Assembly: GCA_021292105.1 (NCBI GenBank)
Contig: CM037867.1
Location: 10,296,728 to 10,360,727 of the forward strand
Direction of reading: 5' to 3'
Length of the DNA: 64,000 nucleotides
Origin: Anadara kagoshimensis
Taxonomy: Eukaryota > Mollusca > Bivalvia > Arcoida > Arcidae
Shown piece by piece: positions 57,001 to 58,760 of the stretch (position 1 is its first letter; each line of letters opens with the position of its first letter). The notes under the pieces were generated by a model. It worked only from the letters and a program-made list of their open reading frames with translations, made no database searches and was not told the DNA's origin. Made by a program: the position numbers and the translations under genes.

Positions 57001-57841
57001 CGCCTTAATCATTAAATTCAAATGCTATGTTCGGTTCTATCCAGTAAAGCATAAAGTTTTGTGTAAAATTGTGAATTTCTGAGAAAGAAGGAGAAACATA
57101 ATGTCAAAGTAAAAGATTTATTGAATATGTTGTCTTTGAACCAACAGATTTAGAAGGTTTGTAGGACAAAACTAGACTTTCAGAGTCCTGAACTAGACAC
57201 AATACAAGTGTGACATCTTGTCTGTATATGATGTAATGAGTCAGATATGACATAAAACTGTCATCCAGGACAACCATTAAGGACAGACATTCTCAACACC
57301 AAAATGAAGACCAATCCTGGACAATTGGTTCTACATCACAGTCTAGAATATTTCACTTATATCAAGATGTCACCAGCTACAAATGAGGTGGCAGATATTT
57401 TTACCTTTGCAGTGTGCTCTGGGCAATGTACAGGGATGGCTCTTTAACATTCCATGTCTGCCATGACACATCACATTGGTTTAAATGTCTCTTCCAAAAC
57501 TTTTATTTCTAAATGCTGAGTGCTTGCCAAAAGAACAGTCACTACCTTTTATTCAAGTCTTGGTCAGAGCACAGTTGGTGTTTGAACCCATGACCTCTCA
57601 TATACCAATCCAGGACAATTCTGTGATCCACTATAAACATGCATTTCATTGAAATATACTTACTTGAAGTTAGAGAATCGTGGTTGTTCACAGGGAACTG
57701 AAACACATTGTCACTATCATCAATCTCATCAAATAATTCTTTATAATCATCAAACGGTGAGGTATAGTTCATCAACGGTGAAGACCACAGCTCGGGATCC
57801 AGGTCAACATCGCTACTGGCCGAGGATCTAGATCTGCTCAT
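646..57841 (-). CDS. CLASP: CLASP (CLIP-associating protein) gene, 16 exons in window, 3' end missing
   Basis: CLASPs are microtubule-associated proteins that promote rescue and suppress catastrophe at microtubule plus ends, kinetochores and the cell cortex. Joining 16 minus-strand exons gives one open frame of 608 codons plus one base, with every splice phase compatible. The order is an acidic N-terminus (residues 1-59), a Ser/basic linker (60-120), the TOG2 HEAT-repeat domain (about 128-400) and a Ser/Arg-rich linker (about 400-608). Diagnostic stretches include KDLRSQIVREACITIA, HKFDHFAESM, NLIPNSVKIMATSG, HTPRLIPIISGNTTSKSS, SQSQPGSRSGSP and ARSQGASREGSPSR, each closely resembling vertebrate CLASP1/2 at the same position. 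TOG1 is absent from this transcript model, as in known short CLASP isoforms. TOG3 and the C-terminal domain must lie left of base 1. The exon 8 region is tandemly amplified. Family assignment is firm; the paralogue cannot be named, and invertebrates usually have one CLASP. Confidence 0.93.
808..2622 (-). other. CLASP intron 15
   Basis: AT-rich intron of 1.8 kb with many A- and T-runs. I see no convincing exon, RNA gene or structured repeat in it. Confidence 0.6.
2623..2718 (-). CDS. CLASP: CLASP exon 15, Arg-rich linker
   Basis: Exon of 96 nt, phase 1 to 1. Acceptor TTTATTGTTACAG, donor GTGAGT. It encodes PRQRSTTVHHHSVISPPERS followed by RPRTKVGTSQSQ, matching the vertebrate RRQSSG...RGRSRTKMVSQSQ segment. 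The codon split over the junction with exon 16 gives SQSQPGSRSGSP, a hallmark of CLASP1/2. Confidence 0.93.
3745..3825 (-). CDS. CLASP: CLASP candidate cassette exon 14, acidic linker insert
   Basis: An 81-nt segment bounded by TTGTTTAG and a GTAGGT donor, phase 1 to 1, so inclusion or skipping both keep the frame. It encodes HEGPASDEDENGNEITADFE followed by NHNYLTS. CpG and GC content are clearly above the flanking intron. Vertebrate CLASP2 carries a comparable acidic insert (EDTSDKLDGTASEDG) at the equivalent point between the SYASL and RGRSR segments. The acceptor has a weak pyrimidine tract, consistent with alternative use. An alternative acceptor 11 nt upstream would break the phase. Confidence 0.6.
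4505..4760. repeat. Three-copy imperfect tandem repeat, about 102-bp period
   Basis: A block containing TGCATGTAAA..CAATGGCCTAATTTTT recurs near 4507, 4609 and 4711. Each copy continues into a CTTCTTGCCGTTTCAAAAAT-like segment. Intronic, with no coding signal. Confidence 0.6.
8950..9390 (-). mobile_element. Two partial family A SINE copies
   Basis: The GTCAAGATTCTTTCA..TTTATAT motif occurs at about 8957 and 9047, followed by GGGATGGTGAAGGAAACTG and CCAGAGAAAACA. A further degenerate copy spans about 9200-9390 and ends in CAGTGAGAGGTGCTGTGAT and CCAAGGCCC. Read on the minus strand these form a tRNA-like head followed by the family A body and tail. All are decayed. Confidence 0.55.
10647..10683. 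repeat. ATG/GAT trinucleotide microsatellite
   Basis: Uninterrupted GAT repeats, flanked by interrupted copies from about 10600 to 10740. Homopolymeric open frames in all frames here are products of the repeat. Confidence 0.9.
12060..12224 (-). CDS. CLASP: CLASP exon 13, Ser-rich linker
   Basis: Exon of 165 nt, phase 1 to 1. Acceptor CATGTTGCAG, donor GTAAGC. It encodes DLDKPLRDTSSKGHIVRSSS, then AVDLANGPRSYVSP and KYRSPGMSAVSRMTPGATYS. RSSSAVDLA corresponds to the RSRSDIDVNAA motif of vertebrate CLASPs. The segment is rich in S/T-P and R-x-x-S sites, as expected for the GSK3- and CDK-regulated linker (family knowledge). Confidence 0.88.
12225..13762 (-). other. CLASP intron 12
   Basis: AT-rich intron of 1.5 kb. 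No exon, SINE or structured repeat recognised. Confidence 0.5.
13763..13804 (-). CDS. CLASP: CLASP candidate small exon 12
   Basis: A 42-nt segment with a strong pyrimidine-rich acceptor (TTTTTTTCCGTCTTCGCATCCAG read on the minus strand, of which the last 20 bases abut the exon) and a GTAAGC donor. Phase is 1 to 1. It encodes DLDVEGHDLDSKER. It fits the frame whether used or skipped. No clear counterpart in vertebrate CLASP is recognised, so it may be a lineage-specific cassette. Confidence 0.65.
13805..16430 (-). other. CLASP intron 11
   Basis: A 2.6 kb AT-rich intron. An open frame at 15396-15773 on the plus strand has no recognisable domain and strongly A/T-driven composition. Nothing else is supported. 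Confidence 0.5.
16431..16489 (-). CDS. CLASP: CLASP exon 11, basic linker
   Basis: Exon of 59 nt, phase 2 in and phase 1 out. Acceptor TCATTTTTCAG, donor GTAATC. It encodes RIGKKKHGQFSSARSDTGA after the split Gly codon. This exon changes the phase to 1, which all later visible exons keep. Confidence 0.85.
16779..16982 (-). CDS. CLASP: CLASP exon 10, end of TOG2 and start of Ser-rich linker
   Basis: Exon of 204 nt, phase 2 to 2. Acceptor TTTGTATTCCAG, donor GTTAGT. It encodes AFWGFADHFKDQADALLNTL, then DASKQKLLQGELSGSSSNNS, then LNSAEGRVHRSRPRSASQDR. The first part matches the last TOG2 helices, where vertebrates have a RK-x-YW-x-F-x-x-HF pattern. The second part begins the disordered Ser/Arg linker. 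Confidence 0.93.
17555..17830 (+). mobile_element. tRNA-derived SINE with A and B boxes
   Basis: The head has an A-box-like TGGTTGAGTGG at 17568-17578 and a near-perfect B box GGTTCGAACCT at 17612-17622, spaced as in a tRNA. The body contains GTCTTTCAGATGAGACTAAA and GCACGTTAAAGACACC. A similar central block recurs in many invertebrate SINEs, and I suspect one of the conserved SINE core domains without being sure which. It lies in the intron between exons 9 and 10, in antisense to CLASP. Confidence 0.8.
17938..18075 (-). CDS. CLASP: CLASP exon 9, TOG2 HEAT repeats
   Basis: Exon of 138 nt, phase 2 to 2. Acceptor TTATTTTCAG, donor GTAAGT. It encodes YCYEVINQLLHTWPTYILEK, then HIANLQETIKRGISDADAEA, then RVFSRK. 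This aligns with vertebrate TOG2 CFEFLDLLLQEW...LERH...LAETIKKGIHDADSEAR. The phase 2 start requires the preceding exon to deliver two bases (AG), which any copy in the exon 8 array does (copy nine changes AG to GG). Confidence 0.95.
18740..19671 (-). repeat. Eleven-copy tandem array of CLASP exon 8 with splice sites
   Basis: Eleven head-to-tail copies with an 86-bp period, each a 71-nt exon plus a 15-nt spacer. Exon copies by low end: 18740, 18826, 18912, 18998, 19084, 19170, 19257, 19343, 19429, 19515 and 19601. The spacer reads GTAGGTATATTACAG or, for copies 6, 8, 9 and 11, GTATGTATATTACAG, so each copy has a donor at its 3' edge and a GT...AG spacer. Copy 6 is 72 nt (one inserted base, frameshift). 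Other differences are a few silent changes, T to I (copies 4 and 6), S to F (copy 5), P to S (copy 8), and an AG to GG change at the donor edge of copy 9. The array continues into the intron past copy 1 with the same spacer sequence. The number of copies was counted by hand. Confidence 0.95.
19601..19671 (-). CDS. CLASP: CLASP exon 8 (transcript-first copy), TOG2
   Basis: The best candidate for the functional exon. It alone has a unique acceptor with an upstream T-rich tract (TTTTTGATTTGTAG) and it carries the GTATGT donor. At 71 nt it runs phase 0 to 2. It encodes YTHTPRLIPIISGNTTSKSS then IIR plus a split Arg, matching vertebrate HTHIPRLIPVITSNCTSKS...RR. The other ten copies start LSHTPRL instead of YTHTPRL. 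If splicing does not stop at this copy's donor, reading continues AGA-AGG-TAG into a stop. Confidence 0.9.
19770..20010 (+). mobile_element. Family A tRNA-derived SINE, degenerate
   Basis: CTAGGCTTGAATCCAACTCT resembles a B box. It is followed by CACCAGTTTGTATGCC, CACTCTGGTTTCTTC and the shared tail ATCTTGACTGGGGTGTAAAA CACC. It lies about 100 bp from the exon 8 array, in the intron between exons 7 and 8. Confidence 0.7.
20219..20354 (-). CDS. CLASP: CLASP exon 7, TOG2
   Basis: Exon of 136 nt, phase 2 to 0. Acceptor TTCTATTTCAG, donor GTAAGT. It encodes YYSQQLGHKFDHFAESMLQA, then LINLIPNSVKIMATSGIVCI, then RFLIQ. Vertebrate CLASP has LGNKFDHGAEAIMPTIFNLIPNSAKIMATSG at this place, which makes this one of the most diagnostic exons. 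Confidence 0.97.
20580..20705 (+). mobile_element. Family A SINE fragment
   Basis: CTCTAGGCTTGAATCCCACT (B-box-like) is followed by GACAGATCC-like, TGGTTTTCTCTGGGTACTCC and AGTTTC. The copy stops before the common tail. Confidence 0.6.
20912..21057 (-). CDS. CLASP: CLASP exon 6, TOG2 core
   Basis: Exon of 146 nt, phase 0 to 2. Acceptor TTATTTCAG, donor GTAAGT. It encodes MKMLRGMLVSGGAEHDDFFQ, then ILRTLEPCLLLAVKDLRSQI, then VREACITIA. The vertebrate counterpart reads LKKIRSLLLAGAAEYDNFFQHLR...AKDLRSQVVREACITL. DLRSQIVREAC is almost invariant in CLASPs. Confidence 0.97.
21428..21520 (-). CDS. CLASP: CLASP exon 5, start of TOG2
   Basis: Exon of 93 nt, phase 0 to 0. Acceptor TTGTATTTTTAG, donor GTAAGT. 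It encodes IYSARDLQDHMTKVRDYLMD then TNNDWEKRNDH. Vertebrate CLASP has QIYSSRDLEESINKIREILSDDKHDWEQR. It is the only TOG2 exon that could be skipped without a frameshift. Confidence 0.96.
21640..21840 (+). mobile_element. Family A SINE, nearly complete body and tail
   Basis: The order is GGGACAGATCCTACTGCGAG, AAAGTCTATCAGTTTGCT, CTCCGGGTACTCCTGTTTCC, a CATCGAAAAACCTGACCGG segment, then the tail TTGACCTGGGTGTAAAACAC followed by CATTACTC. Sits in the intron between exons 4 and 5, antisense to CLASP. Confidence 0.75.
22003..22073 (-). CDS. CLASP: CLASP exon 4, linker to TOG2
   Basis: Exon of 71 nt, phase 1 to 0. Acceptor TTGTTTTCAG, donor GTAAGT. It encodes SSSSGAVDEDFFIKSFEDVP then KVQ, matching vertebrate GAGAVDEEDFIKAFDDVPVVQ. 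Confidence 0.96.
22225..22385 (+). mobile_element. Family A SINE fragment
   Basis: CAGTTTGTCAGTTTGCTTGC, then TTTCTTGGTTTCCTTAACTA, CCAGAGCTGATTGCCTCGAT and ATAAGTTAAATAATCCTGAC follow the family A order. Confidence 0.6.
22413..22446. repeat. (GT)n microsatellite
   Basis: About 17 GT dinucleotides, then TTTG repeats. Confidence 0.95.
22592..22866. repeat. Three-copy imperfect tandem repeat, about 90-bp period
   Basis: Each copy has GAGCTT, an ATAAAATATGATGGAATAAA-like block and TCGTAATGAAGAGGGTAAAA. The copies begin near 22595, 22703 and 22795. Intron between exons 3 and 4. Confidence 0.75.
22867..23600 (-). other. CLASP intron 3 segment
   Basis: AT-rich, no exon seen. From about 23535 it contains ACAGGTACCCATTCATTTAT and a TCTTGCTCGGGGTTAAACCA segment. 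These resemble an invertebrate interspersed repeat that runs into the adjoining minisatellite. Confidence 0.4.
23618..24018. repeat. Nine-copy 46-bp minisatellite with B-box-like unit
   Basis: Nine units begin with GGCTGGG(A/G)(T/C)TCAAACCCAC-like sequence near 23619, 23667, 23713, 23758, 23804, 23850, 23896, 23942 and 23988. Each is followed by AACCTTTGAACCATGAGCAT. The GGATTCAAACCCACA core resembles a decayed tRNA B box, so the array probably grew from the end of a SINE-like element. A related single copy, GGGTTTGAACCCACAACCCT, is near 55454. Confidence 0.85.
24320..24510 (-). mobile_element. Family A SINE, degenerate
   Basis: Plus-strand order is GCTCAGTCAAGATTTATATC, TTGAGGTGATCAGTTCCATG, ACCATCAGCCTTCAGTTTGA and TGCACTGTGATCCTAAATG. 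This is family A read tail first, so the element lies on the minus strand. Confidence 0.55.
24511..26143 (-). other. CLASP intron 3, remaining part
   Basis: AT-rich with CTGGCTGGCTGGCT near 25125 and a short CA run near 25858. The overlapping open frames at 25461-25785 have no recognisable domain. No exon supported. Confidence 0.45.
26144..26188 (-). CDS. CLASP: CLASP exon 3, basic micro-exon
   Basis: Exon of 45 nt, phase 1 to 1. Acceptor TTATCATATTAG, donor GTAATA. It encodes GSTQLKRRRSISGA after a split Ala codon. It corresponds to the basic GTTRRLGSSTLGS linker before TOG2 in vertebrates. RRRSIS fits a basophilic kinase site (inference). It is symmetric and may be alternatively spliced. 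Confidence 0.82.
26410..26480 (-). mobile_element. SINE tail fragment
   Basis: GGGGTTTTACATCCCAGTCA followed by AGAATATTTCACTTAAATCG and AGATGTCACAAG is the 3' tail of family B read on the minus strand, preceded by GATT repeats. Confidence 0.55.
27005..27027. repeat. (CT)n microsatellite
   Basis: Pure CT run in intron 2. A second short CT block is at about 27046-27064. Confidence 0.9.
27288..27425 (-). CDS. CLASP: CLASP exon 2, Ser-rich linker
   Basis: Exon of 138 nt, phase 1 to 1. Acceptor TGTTTATTTCAG, donor GTAATT. It encodes PSRGLDDDHEFVKPLSTKVP, then QTRRAPSSTSSRKSSAPATK, then LSTSSG. This is similar in place and composition to the DDEDSVDGNRPSSASSTSSK linker between TOG1 and TOG2 of vertebrate CLASPs. 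The full-length form, if present, would also splice into this exon from upstream TOG1 exons. Confidence 0.9.
27995..28019. repeat. (CAT)n microsatellite
   Basis: About eight CAT/TCA trinucleotides in intron 1. Confidence 0.9.
30490..30655 (+). mobile_element. Family A SINE
   Basis: The order is GTGCAGATTCCACTCTGGTA (decayed B box), TATCAGTTTGCTTGCAGAAG, GTTGGTGGATTTCTCCAGGT, CATCCCAGAACTGACCACCT, CAATAAAAGTGAAACTGGGG and TATAAAACATTACTCC. This copy shows the region (CATCCCAGAACT...CACCT) that became the 33-bp satellite unit elsewhere in the same intron. Confidence 0.8.
31045..31310. repeat. Imperfect tandem repeat, about 65-bp period, 4-5 copies
   Basis: The block ATTCCACTGCAGAATGTGT(A/G)-AAAACT...TTTTAATTTT recurs near 31055, 31085, 31150, 31210 and 31265 with much divergence. 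Confidence 0.6.
32041..32062. repeat. (CA)n microsatellite
   Basis: Pure CA run of about 11 units. Confidence 0.9.
33013..33076. repeat. (GA)n microsatellite
   Basis: GA run, uninterrupted from about 33027 after one AT interruption. It is preceded by GAGATCGAGAGATCAAGAGA-type degenerate copies. Confidence 0.95.
34573..34594. repeat. Poly-G tract, 22 bases
   Basis: Uninterrupted G run followed by CAGCGGCGGCTG. CT-rich microsatellites follow at 34640-34740. G runs of this length are prone to sequencing error. Confidence 0.85.
36333..36402. repeat. Three-copy 24-bp tandem repeat
   Basis: AATGTAAATAAATGCACCAG plus TCTA, present two and two-thirds times. The last copy has ATTCACCAGCCT. Confidence 0.85.
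37270..37560 (+). mobile_element. SINE mosaic with family A tail
   Basis: The left part has TATATTGGGATGCCACCAGC (family B-like, opposite orientation). The right part has CTGGTGTGAGAAAGTTTG, then AGAATCTTGATTGGGATATA and AACCACCATTATTCAAC, the family A tail on the plus strand. Two degraded insertions appear to abut. Confidence 0.5.
39195..42240 (-). mobile_element. Family A SINE split by internal satellite expansion
   Basis: Left of the array the plus strand reads TATTTTATGGACTAGTCTAG then AGTATTTCACTTATATTGAG (tail of the element). Right of the array it reads AACTGCAGTGCCTGGAGAAA, CTGCTAACCTTGAGCAAAGC, CAGCAAACTTTCCCACATTC and a GACTACATGCCCAACAAGGC head region. Removing the array rejoins the normal family A order, so the satellite grew inside this copy. 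Confidence 0.8.
39242..42110. repeat. 33-bp satellite, 87 tandem units
   Basis: The unit is GAGGTGATAAGTTCTGGGAT followed by GGTGAAGGAAGCC. From the first to the last unit start is 2836 bp; adding back two single-base deletions (near 39720 and 40049) gives exactly 86 periods, so 87 units. Variation is low. The main variant is GCCGAGG to GCTGAGG in 14 units. Three units carry GGTGGAGG (near 40122, 41145 and 41936) and one has GGTGGTAAG (near 42017). Because 33 is divisible by three, all frames stay open for long distances on both strands; I do not call these as proteins. Confidence 0.97.
43015..43033. repeat. Poly-G tract, 19 bases
   Basis: Uninterrupted G run after GACATAGGTAA. Confidence 0.85.
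44001..44196. repeat. Three-copy tandem repeat, 65-75-bp period
   Basis: GAGATTTCCATATAAAAGTA begins copies at 44001, 44066 and 44141. Each continues with TTTTAACAGCTTACTACTGT and GAGTTATACAGGGGTACGGG. Copies 2 and 3 carry a roughly 10-bp insertion (AATGTTAGAG / AAAGTTTAGAG). Confidence 0.9.
44750..44995 (-). mobile_element. Family A SINE, near full length
   Basis: Plus-strand order is TGGTGTTTTATACCCAATTC, AAGATTCTTTCACTTATATC, TAGGTGGCCAGTTTGAGGAT, GGTGGAAGAAGCTAGAATAC, CACCAGCCTTCAACAAGTGA, AAGTGGGATTTAAAGCAAGG, GTGCTGTGATTCTTAAGAGT and TTGCTTGGCCACTAAGGGCC. Read on the minus strand this gives head (GGCCCTTAGTGGCCAAGC, a decayed A box), body and tail. Confidence 0.8.
45845..45862. other. 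GC-rich inverted repeat
   Basis: GTGGGCC and GGCCCAC flank a five-base loop (ACAAG). It stands out in an AT-rich intron and sits just upstream of the CpG-rich segment. Confidence 0.5.
45939..45959. promoter_or_regulatory. E-box and IRF/ISRE-like motif pair
   Basis: CACGTG (45939-45944, in the context CCACGTGAC) is followed within three bases by GAAAGTGAAAGT (45948-45959). The first fits the bHLH-ZIP E-box and the second the GAAANNGAAA pattern of IRF sites. Motif matches alone do not prove function; location beside the CpG-rich segment is the reason to list them. Confidence 0.3.
46080..46520 (+). other. CpG-rich segment with a 100-codon open frame
   Basis: About 25 CpGs in 430 bp, including GCGCGGGCGCACCGAC near 46488, against a nearly CpG-free background. 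An open frame at 46216-46518 encodes a basic peptide beginning MNINVNNRRIEQREGACRES, with no domain I recognise and no splice donor of quality. It could be a promoter-like island inside CLASP intron 1, an exon of a nested gene, or a recently inserted sequence not yet depleted of CpG. Confidence 0.3.
47125..47139. repeat. Poly-C tract, 15 bases
   Basis: Uninterrupted C run in intron 1. Similar runs are G14 at 48421-48434 and C11 at 60411-60421. Confidence 0.85.
47460..47600 (-). mobile_element. Family B SINE fragment
   Basis: GAATATTTCACTTACATACA, GAAATGGCAGAAATGTTTAC, CTTTGCAGTGTGCTCTTGAC and AATGTGCAGTGGGAATTCTT match the copy at 57325-57610 in order. Same orientation as that copy. Confidence 0.75.
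48421..48600 (-). mobile_element. Family A SINE fragment next to a G14 tract
   Basis: After 14 Gs come AACAACTAACCTTCAGCTAG, CAAACTAACCAACTCACACT and ACCTGGTGCATTAGACCACT, the middle and head of family A read in reverse. Confidence 0.5.
49285..49510 (-). mobile_element. Family A SINE, degenerate
   Basis: AGAGTTGAGTGGAATAATGC, GAGCACTTCACTTATATTGA, GCATGCCTGAAGCTTACAGC and TACTTTATACCACTCTGCAA follow family A order on the minus strand. Confidence 0.55.
49985..50070 (+). mobile_element. SINE tail fragment
   Basis: CTGGTGACATCTAGATGTAA then GTGAAATAATCTTGACTGGG and ATGTACAACTCCATTTCAAT. This is the end shared by families A and B. Confidence 0.55.
52675..52820 (-). mobile_element. Family A SINE fragment
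   Basis: GGAGGAAATTGGAGTGCCAG, GAGAAACCCACCGAACTTTG, GCAAGCAAATTCACAAACTA, CAAGTGGGATTCAGTGAGAG and AGGGCCACCAAGGCTGCC. The head end is better kept than the tail. Confidence 0.65.
55200..55520. mobile_element. Interspersed repeat related to the 46-bp minisatellite
   Basis: ACAGTACCCATTCATTTATC at about 55213 and GAGGGGTTTGAACCCACAAC at about 55451 match the two parts of the element around 23535-24018. Between them the sequence ATTTGCTAAAATAGGTTACT...CCAATGGTGATTTTGGCTAC resembles 35235-35365. Confidence 0.4.
57325..57610 (-). mobile_element. Family B SINE
   Basis: Plus-strand order is CTACATCACAGTCTAGAATA, TTTCACTTATATCAAGATGT, CACCAGCTACAAATGAGGTG, TTTACCTTTGCAGTGTGCTC, TGGCTCTTTAACATTCCATG and GGTGTTTGAACCCATGACCT. 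The minus-strand GGTCATGGGTTCAAACACC is a B-box-like head. It ends about 55 bp from exon 1 in its downstream intron. Confidence 0.75.
57664..57841 (-). CDS. CLASP: CLASP exon 1, alternative acidic N-terminus
   Basis: The coding part is 178 nt, starting with ATG at 57841-57839 and ending at a consensus GTAAGT donor in phase 1, which exon 2 requires. It encodes MSRSRSSASSDVDLDPELWS, then SPLMNYTSPFDDYKELFDEI, then DDSDNVFQFPVNNHDSLTSS. There is no HEAT repeat, so this transcript starts without TOG1. Vertebrate CLASP genes also make TOG1-less isoforms from internal promoters, with unrelated first exons. The acidic, aromatic segment FDDYKELFDEIDDSDNVFQF might be a short linear motif, but no partner can be named. 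Higher CpG content than the surroundings supports coding use. The start is the first ATG after the putative TATA element. Confidence 0.82.
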
Positions 57842-57893
57842 TCTAATCTAAATCCAACACAACTCAACATCATCCTTGAATTCCAACAACACG
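57842..57893 (-). other. Putative CLASP short-isoform 5'UTR
   Basis: About 50 nt upstream of the ATG, with no other in-frame ATG. The exact start is unknown; it is set here about 30 nt below the TATA-like site. Confidence 0.3.
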
Positions 57894-57920
57894 AAACTTA
57901 CACATAACTATATATCCTTA

Positions 57921-57927
57921 TTATATA
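57921..57927 (-). promoter_or_regulatory. TATA-like element upstream of exon 1
   Basis: TATATAA on the minus strand inside TTTTATATAATAAGG, about 80 nt from the start codon. AT-rich surroundings make chance matches common. Confidence 0.3.
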
Positions 57928-58446
57928 AAACTCCAAGTAAATTATGAACATACTAATGATACCGATGAATTATATTCCATTTCCATTTTTTGAAATTTTA
58001 TTTTTTACACCTTTTCATTAATTTCCTCCACACCACATTGTATACCACACCTGAGCAAACTATTATTATTATTTTAACACAAATATACTATTTTAATTTC
58101 CAATATTAACTTAAATTTACCAGATACACATACATATTTTTTCTATATAGCAGGTAAATATATATATCAATATATGATTGCTATAACCACGCTTAATTAA
58201 ACATTAAACATTATATATTTTCCACTTTACGATATTGATATGATCCAAGAACGTGATCAAACAAAAATAATTAAAACGGTGTCAAGACCCGCTTTCATCA
58301 TTTTAAACCAACTGAACAATTTACACAACATACCATAAACAAACGAAAAAAAATCTATAATTAAAATATAAATTCTATCCTCGGTCATAAGCTAGGAAAA
58401 AGCATATTATGAGACCAAACTTTCAGCGAACTACTTCTTCAATGAA

Positions 58447-58760
58447 GCCTGTATTCATTCAAGTTTCCCATTAATTTTTCTCTTTAAGTCATGTTCTAGA
58501 ACAGAGAAAACTGCTACCAATTTGTTCTGTACTGCAAGCTTCTTTAGTGATCTACATTCATTCAAATTTTTTTTAAAGCTTCCTTTAAAAAATTAGTATC
58601 CTTATTTTAGCGAAGTGTATATTCATTCAAGTTTTTAAACTGTAATACTTCCCACATGTGATATTTCAAAATGTAGTAATTCTTCTGTCTGTAGTCTATA
58701 TTCATTCAAGTTTCTAAAACTTTTTGTTAAAATTTATAAACTTGCCACATGTGATATTTT
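58447..58760. repeat. Imperfect repeat with ATTCATTCAAGTTT core, four copies
   Basis: TATTCATTCAAGTTT recurs near 58452, 58555, 58620 and 58689. CCACATGTGATATTT occurs twice, near 58652 and 58744. Lies just upstream of the putative short-isoform promoter. Confidence 0.65.

Larger units (their letters stand above)
27426..57663 (-). other. CLASP intron 1, 30.2 kb
   Basis: The intron between the acidic first exon and exon 2. No host-gene exon is recognised inside it. It contains SINE copies, micro- and minisatellites, the 33-bp satellite and a CpG-rich island at about 45845-46520, all listed separately. The remaining stretches are AT-rich without recognisable features: 27430-30480, 33080-34570, 34800-36330, 36410-39180, 42250-44000, 45000-45840, 50070-52670 and 52830-57320. 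Size and content suit a long intron with regulatory elements downstream of an alternative promoter. Confidence 0.75.
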
